From Acidimicrobiia bacterium (GTDB lineage Bacteria; Actinomycetota; Acidimicrobiia; Acidimicrobiales; SKKL01), in assembly GCA_041676705.1 (NCBI GenBank), contig JBAYRL010000002.1, positions 1 to 64,000 on the forward strand: DNA of 64,000 bases. The letters run 5' to 3'. Positions 35,265-44,013 of the stretch are shown here, in pieces. Both the position numbers and the translations under genes were made by a program. The notes below the pieces were generated by a model, which saw nothing but the letters and a program-made list of their open reading frames with translations, searched no databases and was not told where the DNA came from. The stretch's first letter is position 1, and the number at the start of each line of letters is the position of its first letter.

Positions 35265-36353
35265 CTAGGGGGAAGTGTAGAACGCGCCGGTGTGCTGGCC
35301 GAAAGCCACACGCGAACCGGGGCCTAAATAGGCAAACGGGCCTACCACAGCGCCAGCTTCAACAACCGCGCCGTTGCCAACGGTTTGATCGAGGGTCACG
35401 TCACGGTCGATCTCACAATCGATCAAGTGTGAGTTGGCACCTATTTGGGTGTTGGGCCCTACCACCGTGTCGCCTTGTAGCAACACACCTGGAAACAAAG
35501 TGACGTCGCTACTTAGCCGCACGGTGGTATCGAGATAGGTGGTAGCTGGGTCAACCATGGTTACCCCTTGGCGCAGCCAAAACTCGTTGGTGCGTCGACG
35601 CAGGGCCGCTTCAGCTTGAGCCAACTGGAGGCGGTCATTCACCCCTTGGGTTTCATAGGCTTCCGGGGCGGCATAAGAACCCACCTGATAACCCGCTTCG
35701 GCCAACACCTCAACCACATCAGTTAGGTAATACTCACCTTGGGCGTTGTCGGGCGTAAGCCGCCGCAAAGCCGGTGCTAACAACGCACGCTGAAAGCAGA
35801 AAATACCGGTGTTGATTTCATTTATTTGGCGTTCGTCATTGGTGGCATCGCGCTCTTCCACAATACGAAGAATGCTTTGGTCGCGTCCCCTTACCATCCG
35901 CCCATAGCCAGTGGGGTCGTCCATGACCGCGGTAAGCACCGTGGCGGCCGCTCCACTCGAGCGATGTGCGTGCACCAATTCCGCCATCGTTTCAGCACGC
36001 AGCAATGGGGTATCTCCCGGAAGAACCAAGAGATCTGCCTGATCGTCGCCTAAATCGTTGGCAAAAGCACTTAGACCCACATTTACGGCATCACCAGTAC
36101 CATTTTGAGACTCCTGCAGCACGAAGTTGAGCGGACTGGCGGCGGTCGTGGTGGCTAACTTGGCGGTCACCTGTTCGGCACCATGGCCAACCACCACCAC
36201 AATTTTTGTAGGTGAAGCTTGTTCCAACGCTTCAACCACATACGACAACATGGGTTTGCCACAAAGCATGTGCAGCGGTTTGGGGCGGTCCGACTTCATT
36301 CGGGAACCTTCACCGGCAGCCAGAATGACAGCTGATAAATGCCTCTGCGACAT
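35265..36353 (-). CDS. glmU: GlmU-type uridylyltransferase lacking the acetyltransferase half
   Basis: Bifunctional GlmU acetylates glucosamine-1-phosphate and then couples it to UTP, giving UDP-GlcNAc for peptidoglycan. The N-terminal uridylyltransferase is complete: AVILAAGEGSRMKSDRPKPL, PGDTPLLR, GYGRMVRG, INTGIF. A left-handed beta-helix begins at about residue 265, but the chain stops at residue 362 just after GPFAYLGPGSRV. Normal GlmU has roughly 450-490 residues, and the missing part holds the acetyltransferase catalytic His and the acetyl-CoA site. Only 55 bp separate the stop from prs and they contain no remnant, so this is a real 3' truncation rather than a visible frameshift. Confidence 0.88.
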   Translation of the reverse strand: MSQRHLSAVILAAGEGSRMKSDRPKPLHMLCGKPMLSYVVEALEQASPTKIVVVVGHGAEQVTAKLATTTAASPLNFVLQESQNGTGDAVNVGLSAFANDLGDDQADLLVLPGDTPLLRAETMAELVHAHRSSGAAATVLTAVMDDPTGYGRMVRGRDQSILRIVEERDATNDERQINEINTGIFCFQRALLAPALRRLTPDNAQGEYYLTDVVEVLAEAGYQVGSYAAPEAYETQGVNDRLQLAQAEAALRRRTNEFWLRQGVTMVDPATTYLDTTVRLSSDVTLFPGVLLQGDTVVGPNTQIGANSHLIDCEIDRDVTLDQTVGNGAVVEAGAVVGPFAYLGPGSRVAFGQHTGAFYTSP

Positions 36354-36371
36354 GGGAAAACCTGGCCCTTA

Positions 36372-36383
36372 GGTATTAATACC
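36372..36383. promoter_or_regulatory. 12 bp palindrome between tRNA-Gln and glmU
   Basis: GGTATTAATACC is a perfect AT-centred palindrome 19 bp upstream of the glmU ATG and 24 bp downstream of the tRNA-Gln 3' end. It also contains -10-like hexamers on both strands. It could be a repressor site at a glmU promoter or part of a tRNA 3' processing structure. Confidence 0.3.
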
Positions 36384-36406
36384 CTGCACTTCGGGTTGCT
36401 AGGTCG

Positions 36407-36479
36407 CTCGCGGGGGAGGGCTCGAACCTCCAACCTCCTGATCCAAAGTCAGGCGTTCTGCCAGTTGAACTACCCGCGA
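36407..36479 (-). tRNA. tRNA-Gln (anticodon UUG)
   Basis: The minus strand gives acceptor stem TCGCGGG/CCCGCGA with discriminator G, and anticodon stem CCTGA/TCAGG with loop CTTTGGA (anticodon UUG). The T arm is GGAGG/CCTCC with TTCGAGC. Length is 73 nt and CCA is not encoded. Confidence 0.96.
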
Positions 36480-36544
36480 CCGGAAGAAAGAGAATAGCCC
36501 ACGATTTCCCATTGGCACCATCTGGCACTACCGTTTCTTCCCTC

Positions 36545-36646
36545 ATGGGATCGCTTATTAAGAAGCGCCGCAAGCGCATGCGTAAGAAGAAGCACCGCAA
36601 GATGTTGAAGCGCACCCGCTTCCAGCGTCGAGCTAAAGGCAAATAA
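36545..36646 (+). CDS. Ribosomal protein bS22-type microprotein (AURKAIP1/COX24-like)
   Basis: A 33-residue, extremely basic protein starting MGSLIKKRRKRMRKKKHRK and ending RTRFQRRAKGK. It matches the actinobacterial small-subunit protein bS22 described in mycobacterial ribosomes, whose relatives are the mitochondrial AURKAIP1/mS38 proteins. The frame is ATG 36545 to TAA 36646, on the opposite strand to tRNA-Gln and ispE. Its size places it below common gene-length cut-offs, so automatic annotation could omit it. Confidence 0.9.
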   Translation: MGSLIKKRRKRMRKKKHRKMLKRTRFQRRAKGK

Positions 36647-36680
36647 TCAACCGGCTACGTGCGGTGGGGCCCCGGCCTAG

Positions 36681-37397
36681 CTAGGGCTGCACCGTACGTA
36701 CCACAACGCGTCCGTCTCCGGGGTAAGCCCCTTCGACGAACCACGTCGAACCGCTACCCGCCAAGACCGGAGTTTTACCTGTCGCGTCTCGAAGCTGGTT
36801 ACGCCAATGCGCCAAGCGCGGCTCTACATGCAGTGCCGCAGCCTCAAGGTCATTAGTGGCACCGGTAGGGCCCCCAAGGGCATCCCAGGCGGCGTAAACG
36901 GCTGGGGTGGAACAGCCAAAGGGTGGTATCAGCAGAGTGTAGACACGCTCTTCAAACGGTAAGGGCTTAATTGTCTCGCCCACCCCGCTTACCTGTGCAC
37001 GACCACCAACCATACAAAACGGCACGTCGGCACCTAGGGTGGCAGCCGCCTCCAAATCCCTAAACTCGGCCCAGCGAAGAATGGCTGCGGCGTCGGCCGA
37101 CCCGCCGCCTAATCCTGCGCCCGCGGGAATAGATTTGTACAATTCAACGTGTGCTTGACGCCCCACCAGAGCTAGGGCCCGCCGCACAAGGTTGTCGTCG
37201 TCACTAGAGACAGACAGCCCGGTCGTTTCGTGAACCACCAGAGTGTCACCAGGGCCCACCAACAGCTGGTCGTGCAGGTCGATGGTTACCATTTCCGCTT
37301 CGATGAAATGGTAACCATCGTTGCGAATCCCGGTGATATGCAAAGAAACGGTGAGTTTGGCCCACGCTGAAAGTTTCTGGGGCACGAAGTCAGTCAT
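36681..37397 (-). CDS. ispE: 4-diphosphocytidyl-2-C-methyl-D-erythritol kinase
   Basis: A GHMP-family kinase of the MEP isoprenoid pathway that phosphorylates CDP-methylerythritol. AWAKLTVSLHITG contains the catalytic Lys. PAGAGLGGGSADAAAIL is the ATP-binding glycine loop, GADVPFCMVGG carries the catalytic Asp, and LAGSGSTWFVEG is motif 3. At 238 residues it is compact compared with the usual 280-310, with loops between motifs shortened but all catalytic motifs kept. It overlaps ksgA by 4 bp. Confidence 0.93.
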   Translation of the reverse strand: MTDFVPQKLSAWAKLTVSLHITGIRNDGYHFIEAEMVTIDLHDQLLVGPGDTLVVHETTGLSVSSDDDNLVRRALALVGRQAHVELYKSIPAGAGLGGGSADAAAILRWAEFRDLEAAATLGADVPFCMVGGRAQVSGVGETIKPLPFEERVYTLLIPPFGCSTPAVYAAWDALGGPTGATNDLEAAALHVEPRLAHWRNQLRDATGKTPVLAGSGSTWFVEGAYPGDGRVVVRTVQP

Positions 37398-38221
37398 TCG
37401 TTCTGGTCTCGGCTAATCAGCCCGGCTAATCGGCCCCAATCTTCAACGCTCAGCTCTTCGGCGCGGGCTTGGGGCGAAACCTCAGCCTTCTCAAAATCTT
37501 CGAGCTTCACCAGGTCGCCCAGCGCTCCTCGCAGCATTTTTCGGCGGTGGGCAAAACCGGCGCGAACCAACGCAAAGAGGCGTTCGGGATCAGCCGTGGT
37601 GGCAGGCTGTTCTCGTCGAACAATCTCTACCAGGGCTGAATCGACTTTAGGGCGGGGCACAAACACACTGGGCGGCACCTTGCCTACCAATTTGGCCGAA
37701 GCCCAATACGCCACCTTCACCGAAGGGATGCCATAGGCCTTGCTACCTTTTTCTGCCACCAAGCGCTCACCCGACTCAAGTTGCACCATCACCAACATGC
37801 GTTTGATCTGCGGCACGTTGTCTAACAGGGTCAACACCAAGGGGGTAGAGACGTTGTAGGGCAGATTTGCCACCAAAGTCCACTCATCACTGTCGGCTAG
37901 CACCTCGGGCCAGTCAAGCTCCATGGCGTCGCCCTCAACGACCACCACGCCCAACGGTTCCACCTGGTCTCGCAGAACAGGTAAGAGGTACCGATCGAGT
38001 TCAACCGCTTTTACGGTGGCACCCGTCTCAATTAGTGCCAGGGTGAGGGAACCCAAACCAGCGCCAATTTCAAGTACATGGTCACCGCTCGACACGCCAG
38101 CCAGCTTGGCAATACGGCGAACGGTATTGGGGTCGACCACAAAGTTTTGACCCAAAGCCCGACTGGGGCTTAGGCCATGTTGTGCCAACAAGTTCTTAAC
38201 ATCGCTGCGTGACAAGGTCAC
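37394..38221 (-). CDS. rsmA: 16S rRNA (adenine1518/1519-N6) dimethyltransferase
   Basis: Also known as KsgA. It dimethylates two adjacent adenines in helix 45 of 16S rRNA during small-subunit maturation. LGQNFVVDPNTVRRIA, the SAM motif VLEIGAGLGSLTLAL, an Asp-containing EGDAMEL, and the catalytic NLPYNVSTPLV are all present in 275 residues. The position between rpf and ispE is conserved in actinobacteria. Confidence 0.97.
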   Translation of the reverse strand: MTLSRSDVKNLLAQHGLSPSRALGQNFVVDPNTVRRIAKLAGVSSGDHVLEIGAGLGSLTLALIETGATVKAVELDRYLLPVLRDQVEPLGVVVVEGDAMELDWPEVLADSDEWTLVANLPYNVSTPLVLTLLDNVPQIKRMLVMVQLESGERLVAEKGSKAYGIPSVKVAYWASAKLVGKVPPSVFVPRPKVDSALVEIVRREQPATTADPERLFALVRAGFAHRRKMLRGALGDLVKLEDFEKAEVSPQARAEELSVEDWGRLAGLISRDQNE

Positions 38222-38249
38222 CGCTTCGAAACCGAGCTAATGAGGTTCG

Positions 38250-38948
38250 CTAGCGAAGATGGCGACCGCACACCGGCCATGGTGACGAGCCGCGCTGCCC
38301 GTAGAGCACTTGGGCTAGATGGTCTTGGCTAGCTGGGTCGGCTTGATCCGGTCGCACGCCGACCAAATCTCCACGGCCAGCGGAACGAGCAACTTCGTCC
38401 CAAGTGGCTTGGTGAAATTGGTAGGCCCCCGTGTAAAGACCTGAGGGGTTAATTGCACCGTAGTTGCCACCTGACTCACAGTTTCTGAGCGCGGCCCACT
38501 GCGCTGCGCTAGGACCAGCAGGGTTAGGCGCTGGTGGCGGCGGTGGCGGCGCTGTAGTGGTTGTAGTCGGAGGCGGAGGCGGCACCGTCGTCGTGGTGGT
38601 GGCGGCCGCTGCAGCCTGGGCCGCTTCTAGCTCGGCTTGTTGCCGCTCAGCCTCGATTCGCGCTTCGATAGCCAAAGAACGCAGCTCTTCGCCGTTAGAC
38701 AACGTGGAGAGCAACAGTGGCGGTGCCACCTCATCGCTTGACAAAGTACCAATGGCACGGCCCGGCAATTCAGCACTTAGCGCTGCGGTGGCGGTGCCAA
38801 CTTGGCGGTAAGAATTCGACTCGGCTTGTGCCTGATTGCCACCTGAGCTGATGTTGAACCACAACATCGGAGCTACGAGCACGGTACCCACCATGGTCAG
38901 CGCTATTTGCTTAGCACTACGTTTTGACGCCCCTTCGTGCTTTGTCAC
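38250..38948 (-). CDS. Resuscitation-promoting factor-like transglycosylase
   Basis: A secreted or membrane-anchored cell-wall lytic enzyme of 232 residues. A hydrophobic segment at about 14-33 is the signal or anchor. A helical region and a low-complexity linker of Thr and Pro runs (about 115-145) follow. The Rpf domain covers about 148-232: WAALRNCESGGNYGAINPSG includes the catalytic Glu in CESGGN, followed by YTGAYQFHQATWDEVA. Rpf proteins cleave peptidoglycan glycan strands and help resuscitate dormant actinobacteria. No DUF348/G5 domains of RpfB are present, so this is a short form at the rpfB locus. Two stem-loops lie in its leader. Confidence 0.92.
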   Translation of the reverse strand: MTKHEGASKRSAKQIALTMVGTVLVAPMLWFNISSGGNQAQAESNSYRQVGTATAALSAELPGRAIGTLSSDEVAPPLLLSTLSNGEELRSLAIEARIEAERQQAELEAAQAAAAATTTTTVPPPPPTTTTTAPPPPPPAPNPAGPSAAQWAALRNCESGGNYGAINPSGLYTGAYQFHQATWDEVARSAGRGDLVGVRPDQADPASQDHLAQVLYGQRGSSPWPVCGRHLR

Positions 38949-38971
38949 AAAGAAACCGTGGCGAGTTTTGC

Positions 38972-39005
38972 GATCGGCGCTAACCGATACAGACCCGGAG
39001 GTCTG
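38972..39005 (-). promoter_or_regulatory. Two stem-loops in the rpf leader
   Basis: ATCGG/CCGAT at 38972-38987 and CAGACC/GGTCTG at 38990-39005 can form adjacent short hairpins within the 170 nt leader of the rpf gene, ending 23 nt before its ATG. Other actinobacterial rpf genes use c-di-AMP riboswitches, but the conserved ydaO motifs were not found here. Confidence 0.3.
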
Positions 39006-39118
39006 GGTAGATTGATTCAGTAGAGAACCCTTACCTAGGCGGATACGTCACAACAAGCTAACGAGCTTGCGAAAGTAAACGGTGCAACCTTAGATACGGC
39101 CGTAACCAAATTGCAACC

Positions 39119-39877
39119 TCATGTGACTTTCAGATCATCCAACCTGTAGGCCGCCAAGGTGTTAGCATACGTCTCTTTTGCGACGACCGAAGCGGTGGTT
39201 CCACGGGCTTGCGCCAAGGCCTCACCCACCGCTGGTAACAGCATTGGTTTGTTCGGTTTACCTCGGTGCGGCACTGGCGCCAGATAAGGTGCGTCGGTTT
39301 CCACCAGGTAGCGGTCAGCCGGGCATAGCGCTGCCGCCTCTCTAACATCATGGGCATTCTTGAACGACACAATCCCGCTGAAAGAAAGATAGGCCCCGAG
39401 TGCCAGCGATCGTTCTGCCTCGGCAACGCCGCCGGTGAAACAGTGCATGATGGTACGTGGCGGCACACCTTCACCAACCAGAATGTCGAAGGTGTCATCC
39501 CACGCTTCCCGGGTGTGTACGACCAGCGTAAGGCCACTTTCGTGCGCCAACTGAATCTGGGCGGCAAATACTTTTTTTTGTGCAGTGCGCTCGGAATAGT
39601 TGTAGTGAAAGTCGAGTCCGCACTCGCCTACCGCCACCACTCGCTCGTGTTGTGTCAGCTCGGCAAGACCATCAATGCCTCCATCAGCGTCGTGGGGGTG
39701 CACCCCAGCGGTAGCCCAAACCGAATCGAAGCGCTCGGCGACAGTGATAGCGAGACGTGTGTTGGTGACATCGGTGCCCACGTTGATCAAAGTTTCTACA
39801 CCAACGGCTCGGGCCTCGGCGATGGCCTGATCGGCCGTCTCAACGTCTAGGTGGCAATGGTTGTCAATCCAGCGCAT
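39119..39877 (-). CDS. tatD: TatD-family metal-dependent hydrolase (DNase)
   Basis: A TIM-barrel amidohydrolase-like nuclease of 252 residues. IDNHCHLDV gives the first metal-binding HxH. VGECGLDFHY holds the bridging Glu, VVHTREAW and IMHCFTGG the later histidines, and VETDAPYLAP the final Asp. TatD proteins act as 3'-5' exonucleases on damaged DNA. It follows metG by 12 bp, as is typical for actinobacteria. Confidence 0.95.
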   Translation of the reverse strand: MRWIDNHCHLDVETADQAIAEARAVGVETLINVGTDVTNTRLAITVAERFDSVWATAGVHPHDADGGIDGLAELTQHERVVAVGECGLDFHYNYSERTAQKKVFAAQIQLAHESGLTLVVHTREAWDDTFDILVGEGVPPRTIMHCFTGGVAEAERSLALGAYLSFSGIVSFKNAHDVREAAALCPADRYLVETDAPYLAPVPHRGKPNKPMLLPAVGEALAQARGTTASVVAKETYANTLAAYRLDDLKVT

Positions 39878-39889
39878 AGCTATTCGCTG

Positions 39890-41419
39890 CTACTCGTTTG
39901 GTTTGATACGGGGGAAGAGACCGTCACCGGTTTGTAATGTAAGACCTCCGGGATACTGACCCCAGGTTGCTGCTGCTGGCAGTGTTTGCATCTCGGGCGT
40001 GCCGGTTAAGCCAATGCGTTGCCAAATAGCAGCCGAAGTTGTTGGAATTGCCGGAGTTGCCATGATGGCCACTACCCGAAGCGCTTCGAGCGCATTACCC
40101 AATACGGCTTCCACCTCGGGTCCGGGTTCGGCTTTCCAAGGTTCGTTGGCTTCTAGGTAGGCATTGGTTTCGTGCACAATGCGCCACGTTGCTTCTAGCG
40201 CTACCGACGGCGCAACGTTCGCCCAAGCACGTTCAGCGTCAACGTAAGCCGCGGCCACCACTGCGGCTAAAGGACTTGCCGGGTCGGGGGCTGGGCCCAC
40301 ACCTTGGCATTTGGTTTGCACCACTTTGGTGACCCTGGACAACAGGTTTCCTAGGTTGTTGGCCAGATCGGCGTTGTATCGGGCCACCATGCGTTCATGA
40401 GAGAAATCTCCGTCAGGTCCAAAAGGCGTATCGCGTAAGAGGTGATAGCGAAAACCGTCAACACCGAACTCTTCCACCAAACGAGAAGGAGCTATGTCGG
40501 TTAAACGTGCCGGTCCATGCACAGTTTTGGAAAGCTTCTCGCCACCCAAAAGCAAGAAACCGTGAACCGCAAAGTGTGGGAGTGGTTCAATCCCAGCCGC
40601 CATCAACATGGCGGGCCAATAAACACAGTGGAATCGCAAGATATCTTTGGCCAAGAGGTGGAGTGTGTGCGGCCACCATTTCGCAAATTTCTCGTCGTCG
40701 TCGCCGTAACCAACGGCGGTGGCATAGTTGATAAGCGCGTCATACCACACATAGAACACGTGGCCTGAAGCCCAAGGCACCGGAATGCCCCAATCAATAG
40801 AAGTACGTGTTACCGAAACGTCGCGCAGCCCTTGTCGCACCAAGCCCAAGGCTTCGGCTCGTTTCCCATCGGGAATCACAGCGTTTTGAGACGAGGTGAG
40901 CCATTCTTCTAAGCGTTCTTGGAAGGCCGAGAGCTTGAAGAAATAGTTCTCCTCGCTAAAGAATTCGACGGGCCGGTTGTGGATGGGGCAATTGCCATCG
41001 ACTAGGTCGTCATCGTCGTAGTAGGCCTCACAAGCCACACAATAAAGGCCTTCGTACAAACCTTTTTCGATGTAGCCATTGTCGTAGGCGGCCTGCATTA
41101 GCGCCTGGACGGCCTTATGGTGGCGTGGCTCGCTGGTCCGAATGAAATCGTCATAGCTGATACCTAGCGAATCCCAAACCTCACGAAAACGAGCTGAGTT
41201 GTGGTCAGCTTGTTCCTGCGGTGTGACACCAGCTTCTTCGGCGGAGCGCTGCACCTTTAGGCCGTGCTCATCGGTACCGGTTAAGAAAAAGACCTCTTTG
41301 CCTAAAAGACGGTTCCAACGCGCCAACGAATCGGCAATGGTGGTGGTGTAAGCATGACCGATGTGAGGGGCATCGTTAACGTAATAAATCGGCGTAGTAA
41401 CAAAGAAACGATCTGACAC
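39890..41419 (-). CDS. metG: Methionyl-tRNA synthetase
   Basis: A class I aminoacyl-tRNA synthetase of 509 residues. The HIGH signature is PIYYVNDAPHIGHAY. The connective-peptide zinc site uses CVACEAYY and NCPIH, the KMSKS loop reads GEKLSKT, and GYGDDDEK and the anticodon-binding helices follow. It lacks the C-terminal tRNA-binding dimerisation domain of E. coli MetG. The start is GTG 41419, with AGAAGG unusually close, so leaderless or poorly initiated translation is possible. Confidence 0.97.
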   Translation of the reverse strand: MSDRFFVTTPIYYVNDAPHIGHAYTTTIADSLARWNRLLGKEVFFLTGTDEHGLKVQRSAEEAGVTPQEQADHNSARFREVWDSLGISYDDFIRTSEPRHHKAVQALMQAAYDNGYIEKGLYEGLYCVACEAYYDDDDLVDGNCPIHNRPVEFFSEENYFFKLSAFQERLEEWLTSSQNAVIPDGKRAEALGLVRQGLRDVSVTRTSIDWGIPVPWASGHVFYVWYDALINYATAVGYGDDDEKFAKWWPHTLHLLAKDILRFHCVYWPAMLMAAGIEPLPHFAVHGFLLLGGEKLSKTVHGPARLTDIAPSRLVEEFGVDGFRYHLLRDTPFGPDGDFSHERMVARYNADLANNLGNLLSRVTKVVQTKCQGVGPAPDPASPLAAVVAAAYVDAERAWANVAPSVALEATWRIVHETNAYLEANEPWKAEPGPEVEAVLGNALEALRVVAIMATPAIPTTSAAIWQRIGLTGTPEMQTLPAAATWGQYPGGLTLQTGDGLFPRIKPNE

Positions 41420-41446
41420 GCCTTCTAGCCTACGCCGGACGCGCCC

Positions 41447-43084
41447 TCACATTCGACGAGAGCGGAAACGACCGAGGACGATTTGGCGCGCGCTGTCAAC
41501 TTCTTCTACCCCTAGCAACAGCAAACCAATGGCATAAACAGCACCACCAACTGGCACCGCCACCACGACCTGCCGCAGCACCGTGCCACCAATCATCTCA
41601 GCGCTCAGCCAGGCCGCAACCCCACAAGCAACCGCCGCGGCCAGCATCTTCAACAAGGGCCAGGCGTCTTCACCAAGGTTCAATCCACCCACCCGGCGAC
41701 TTAGCGTCCAAAGAGTGAGCGAACCACCAATTAGATAAGCCAACGAATAGGCACCTGCCAGCCCCGCAACCCCGGCCAAAGCCACCAAAGGAATCGCCAG
41801 TACCACGTTCAGGCCATTTTCAACCAGGTTTAGGTAGAAAGGACGTTTGGTGTCTTTACGCGCATAAAAGGCACGCAAACCATAGAGGTAAACGGAAAAC
41901 CCGATGAGACCAACCGAAAACGCAGCCAGCACCTTGGCGGTGGTGGCCGCTGAGGTGTCACCCAAGGGCAATAGTGCCACAATCTGAGGTGCTAAGGCGG
42001 TGTAACCAGCCGAGGCTGGCAAAATTACCAGGGCCATCAACCGCAAGCCCAGGTTGAAACGCTCGCGGAACGCTTCGGCGTCTTGGCGTTGGGCTGCGAT
42101 CGTAAGCTCGGGCATAAAGGTGGTCATTATCGAAACTGCGAACAGCCCATGGGGAAGCTGAAAGAACGTGAAAGCCACGTTGTAGGCGGTTACATCACCC
42201 CCGATTTGGGCAGTAGCCAAGCCCAACACGATGTATAGGGCAACTTGGTTGGCAGCAACATAGCCCACCGTCCAGCCCGAAAGGCGAAGCACGGTTGTTA
42301 CTGCCGGGTGCCGCCAATCAAGGTTGAGTCGAATGGGCACGCTCTGGCGGGCCAGCGAGGGCAACAGCGATAGCGCCATTGCTGCTACCCCGACGGTGGC
42401 CCCAGCACCCAGAATTAGTGTTACGCGGCCGTTGGTCACGGCCTCGAATAAGGCACCTTCACCCTTCATGCTGTGGCCCACAACGGTGGGCAAAGCGAAC
42501 AACAATCCTGAAACAACCAGGTTGTTGAAAACCGGGGCATAGGCGGGGGCCGCGAAAGAGCGTCGAGAGTGCAACAATGCCGTAATTACGGTTATAAGTC
42601 CGTAGAACAGCACCTGTGGCATGAGGAAGCGCAACAAGGTGGTACCCACCTGGCGATAGGCCTCTACTTCGCCTGGTTCAGGGTTCGAAATGAAACCAGC
42701 AAAAATATTTATGACCCACGGCGCGGCAATAATTCCGATAGCCGTCACCACCACCAAAGCAGCCGCTGTCACCGAGATCACGGCCGAAGTGCCACCGTCT
42801 TCTTCTTCGGTGCGCTCGGTGAAAACCGGCACCAAAGTGGCCGAAAGAATTCCGCCAAGCAGCAGTTCGTAGGTGAGATTAGGCAGAGTGTTGGCGATGG
42901 TGAAGGCGTCAGTAAGCCGGGTTTGTCCTAAGGCATAAAGAAGCGCCACGACTCGCAACAAACCAGTAATGCGCGAGAGCGACGTGCCTACCGCCACTAC
43001 GGCGCTAGAACGCACCAAAGCTGATCGGCTGGGCCCAGATTCTGTTGTGCCACCCGATGCGGTGGGATTAGCGGCCTCGGCCAT
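41447..43084 (-). CDS. murJ: Lipid II flippase MurJ/MviN
   Basis: A MOP-superfamily membrane protein of 545 residues with about 14 transmembrane helices. TSLSRITGLLRVVALLYALG opens helix 1, and NTLPNLTYELLLGGILSATL is the conserved MurJ region with the lipid II-contacting Arg/Asp loop nearby. It moves lipid-linked peptidoglycan precursors across the membrane. It is the single-domain bacterial form, without the pseudokinase extension of mycobacterial MviN. Confidence 0.94.
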   Translation of the reverse strand: MAEAANPTASGGTTESGPSRSALVRSSAVVAVGTSLSRITGLLRVVALLYALGQTRLTDAFTIANTLPNLTYELLLGGILSATLVPVFTERTEEEDGGTSAVISVTAAALVVVTAIGIIAAPWVINIFAGFISNPEPGEVEAYRQVGTTLLRFLMPQVLFYGLITVITALLHSRRSFAAPAYAPVFNNLVVSGLLFALPTVVGHSMKGEGALFEAVTNGRVTLILGAGATVGVAAMALSLLPSLARQSVPIRLNLDWRHPAVTTVLRLSGWTVGYVAANQVALYIVLGLATAQIGGDVTAYNVAFTFFQLPHGLFAVSIMTTFMPELTIAAQRQDAEAFRERFNLGLRLMALVILPASAGYTALAPQIVALLPLGDTSAATTAKVLAAFSVGLIGFSVYLYGLRAFYARKDTKRPFYLNLVENGLNVVLAIPLVALAGVAGLAGAYSLAYLIGGSLTLWTLSRRVGGLNLGEDAWPLLKMLAAAVACGVAAWLSAEMIGGTVLRQVVVAVPVGGAVYAIGLLLLGVEEVDSARQIVLGRFRSRRM

Positions 43085-43182
43085 GGCCTACCACTTTGGC
43101 GCAACAAAGCCAGCTACGAAAAGACGAAGCACCAAGCGCGCGCTTTATTGAAGGCTTGCATGAGACGCCGACTATCACTCGG

Positions 43183-44013
43183 TCACAGCGAAAGAGCTCG
43201 ACTGTAGACCTCACGTTTCGAGACCTTCAGCTCTTTGGCGACCTCATTAGCAGCGTCACGTTTGGAAAGCCCGGCGTCTAGCCGTGACTTCAAAGATGCA
43301 TCGATTTCATCTGAAGTGGCGGGCGCTTTGGGAAGAGCGCCCGCTACCACCAATACATATTCTCCACGAGGCGCAACGCTGTAGAGGTGTTCCACGGCCT
43401 CACCCAATGTGCCCCGCCAAGTTTCGTCATAAAGCTTGGTCAGTTCACGGGAGATTGATACTTGGCGCTGCGGTCCAAACGTGGCCACTAGATCGGCAAT
43501 CGTTTGCGCCACCCGATGAGGAGATTCATAGAGAATTATCGTGCGCTCTTCAGTGGTCAAAGCTTCCAGCCGCTCGGCGCGAACCTTGCCTTTGCGGGGT
43601 AAAAACCCTTCAAACACAAAGCGACCAGCGTCTAAACCACTGGCGACTAGCGCCGTCACCGCAGCGGTTGGGCCTGGCACCACCTCAACGGTGTACCCGG
43701 CTTGAGCGACCGCTGCCACCAGCCTCTCGCCCGGGTCAGAAATTCCTGGCATGCCAGCATCGCTCACTAGGGCAATCTTTTGGCCTCTACTAAGCCGCTC
43801 CAAAAATGCGGGGATACGTTCGGTTTCGTTGTGCTCATTCAGGCTTTGCAGCTCTTTGGCAGCGACACCCACGGTTTTGAACAGTCGGCCACTGTGGCGG
43901 GTGTCTTCGGCGGCAATCAGATCCACCGCGTTCAGCACCTCGATGGCTCGCGGGCTCATGTCACCCACATTGCCAATCGGGGTTCCGACCAAAACTAGAC
44001 GGCCATCACTCAT
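43183..44013 (-). CDS. rsmI: 16S rRNA (cytidine1402-2'-O)-methyltransferase
   Basis: A tetrapyrrole-methylase-fold enzyme that 2'-O-methylates C1402 in the ribosomal P site. LVLVGTPIGNVGDMSPRAIE, DLIAAEDTRHSGRLFK, LVSDAGMPGISDPGERLV and YESPHRV match RsmI throughout its 276 residues. It overlaps the DUF192 gene by 4 bp. Confidence 0.96.
   Translation of the reverse strand: MSDGRLVLVGTPIGNVGDMSPRAIEVLNAVDLIAAEDTRHSGRLFKTVGVAAKELQSLNEHNETERIPAFLERLSRGQKIALVSDAGMPGISDPGERLVAAVAQAGYTVEVVPGPTAAVTALVASGLDAGRFVFEGFLPRKGKVRAERLEALTTEERTIILYESPHRVAQTIADLVATFGPQRQVSISRELTKLYDETWRGTLGEAVEHLYSVAPRGEYVLVVAGALPKAPATSDEIDASLKSRLDAGLSKRDAANEVAKELKVSKREVYSRALSL

Noticed and set aside
36376..36642. 88-residue frame opposite the bS22-type gene
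   Set aside because: It is the antisense shadow of the bS22 gene and runs into tRNA-Gln.
38949..39118. c-di-AMP (ydaO-type) riboswitch before rpf
   Set aside because: The expected conserved segments are absent; only two short hairpins were found.
43128..43150. GC-alternating palindrome between rsmI and murJ as a terminator
   Set aside because: AAGCGCGCGCTT cannot form a hairpin with a normal loop and lacks a U run.
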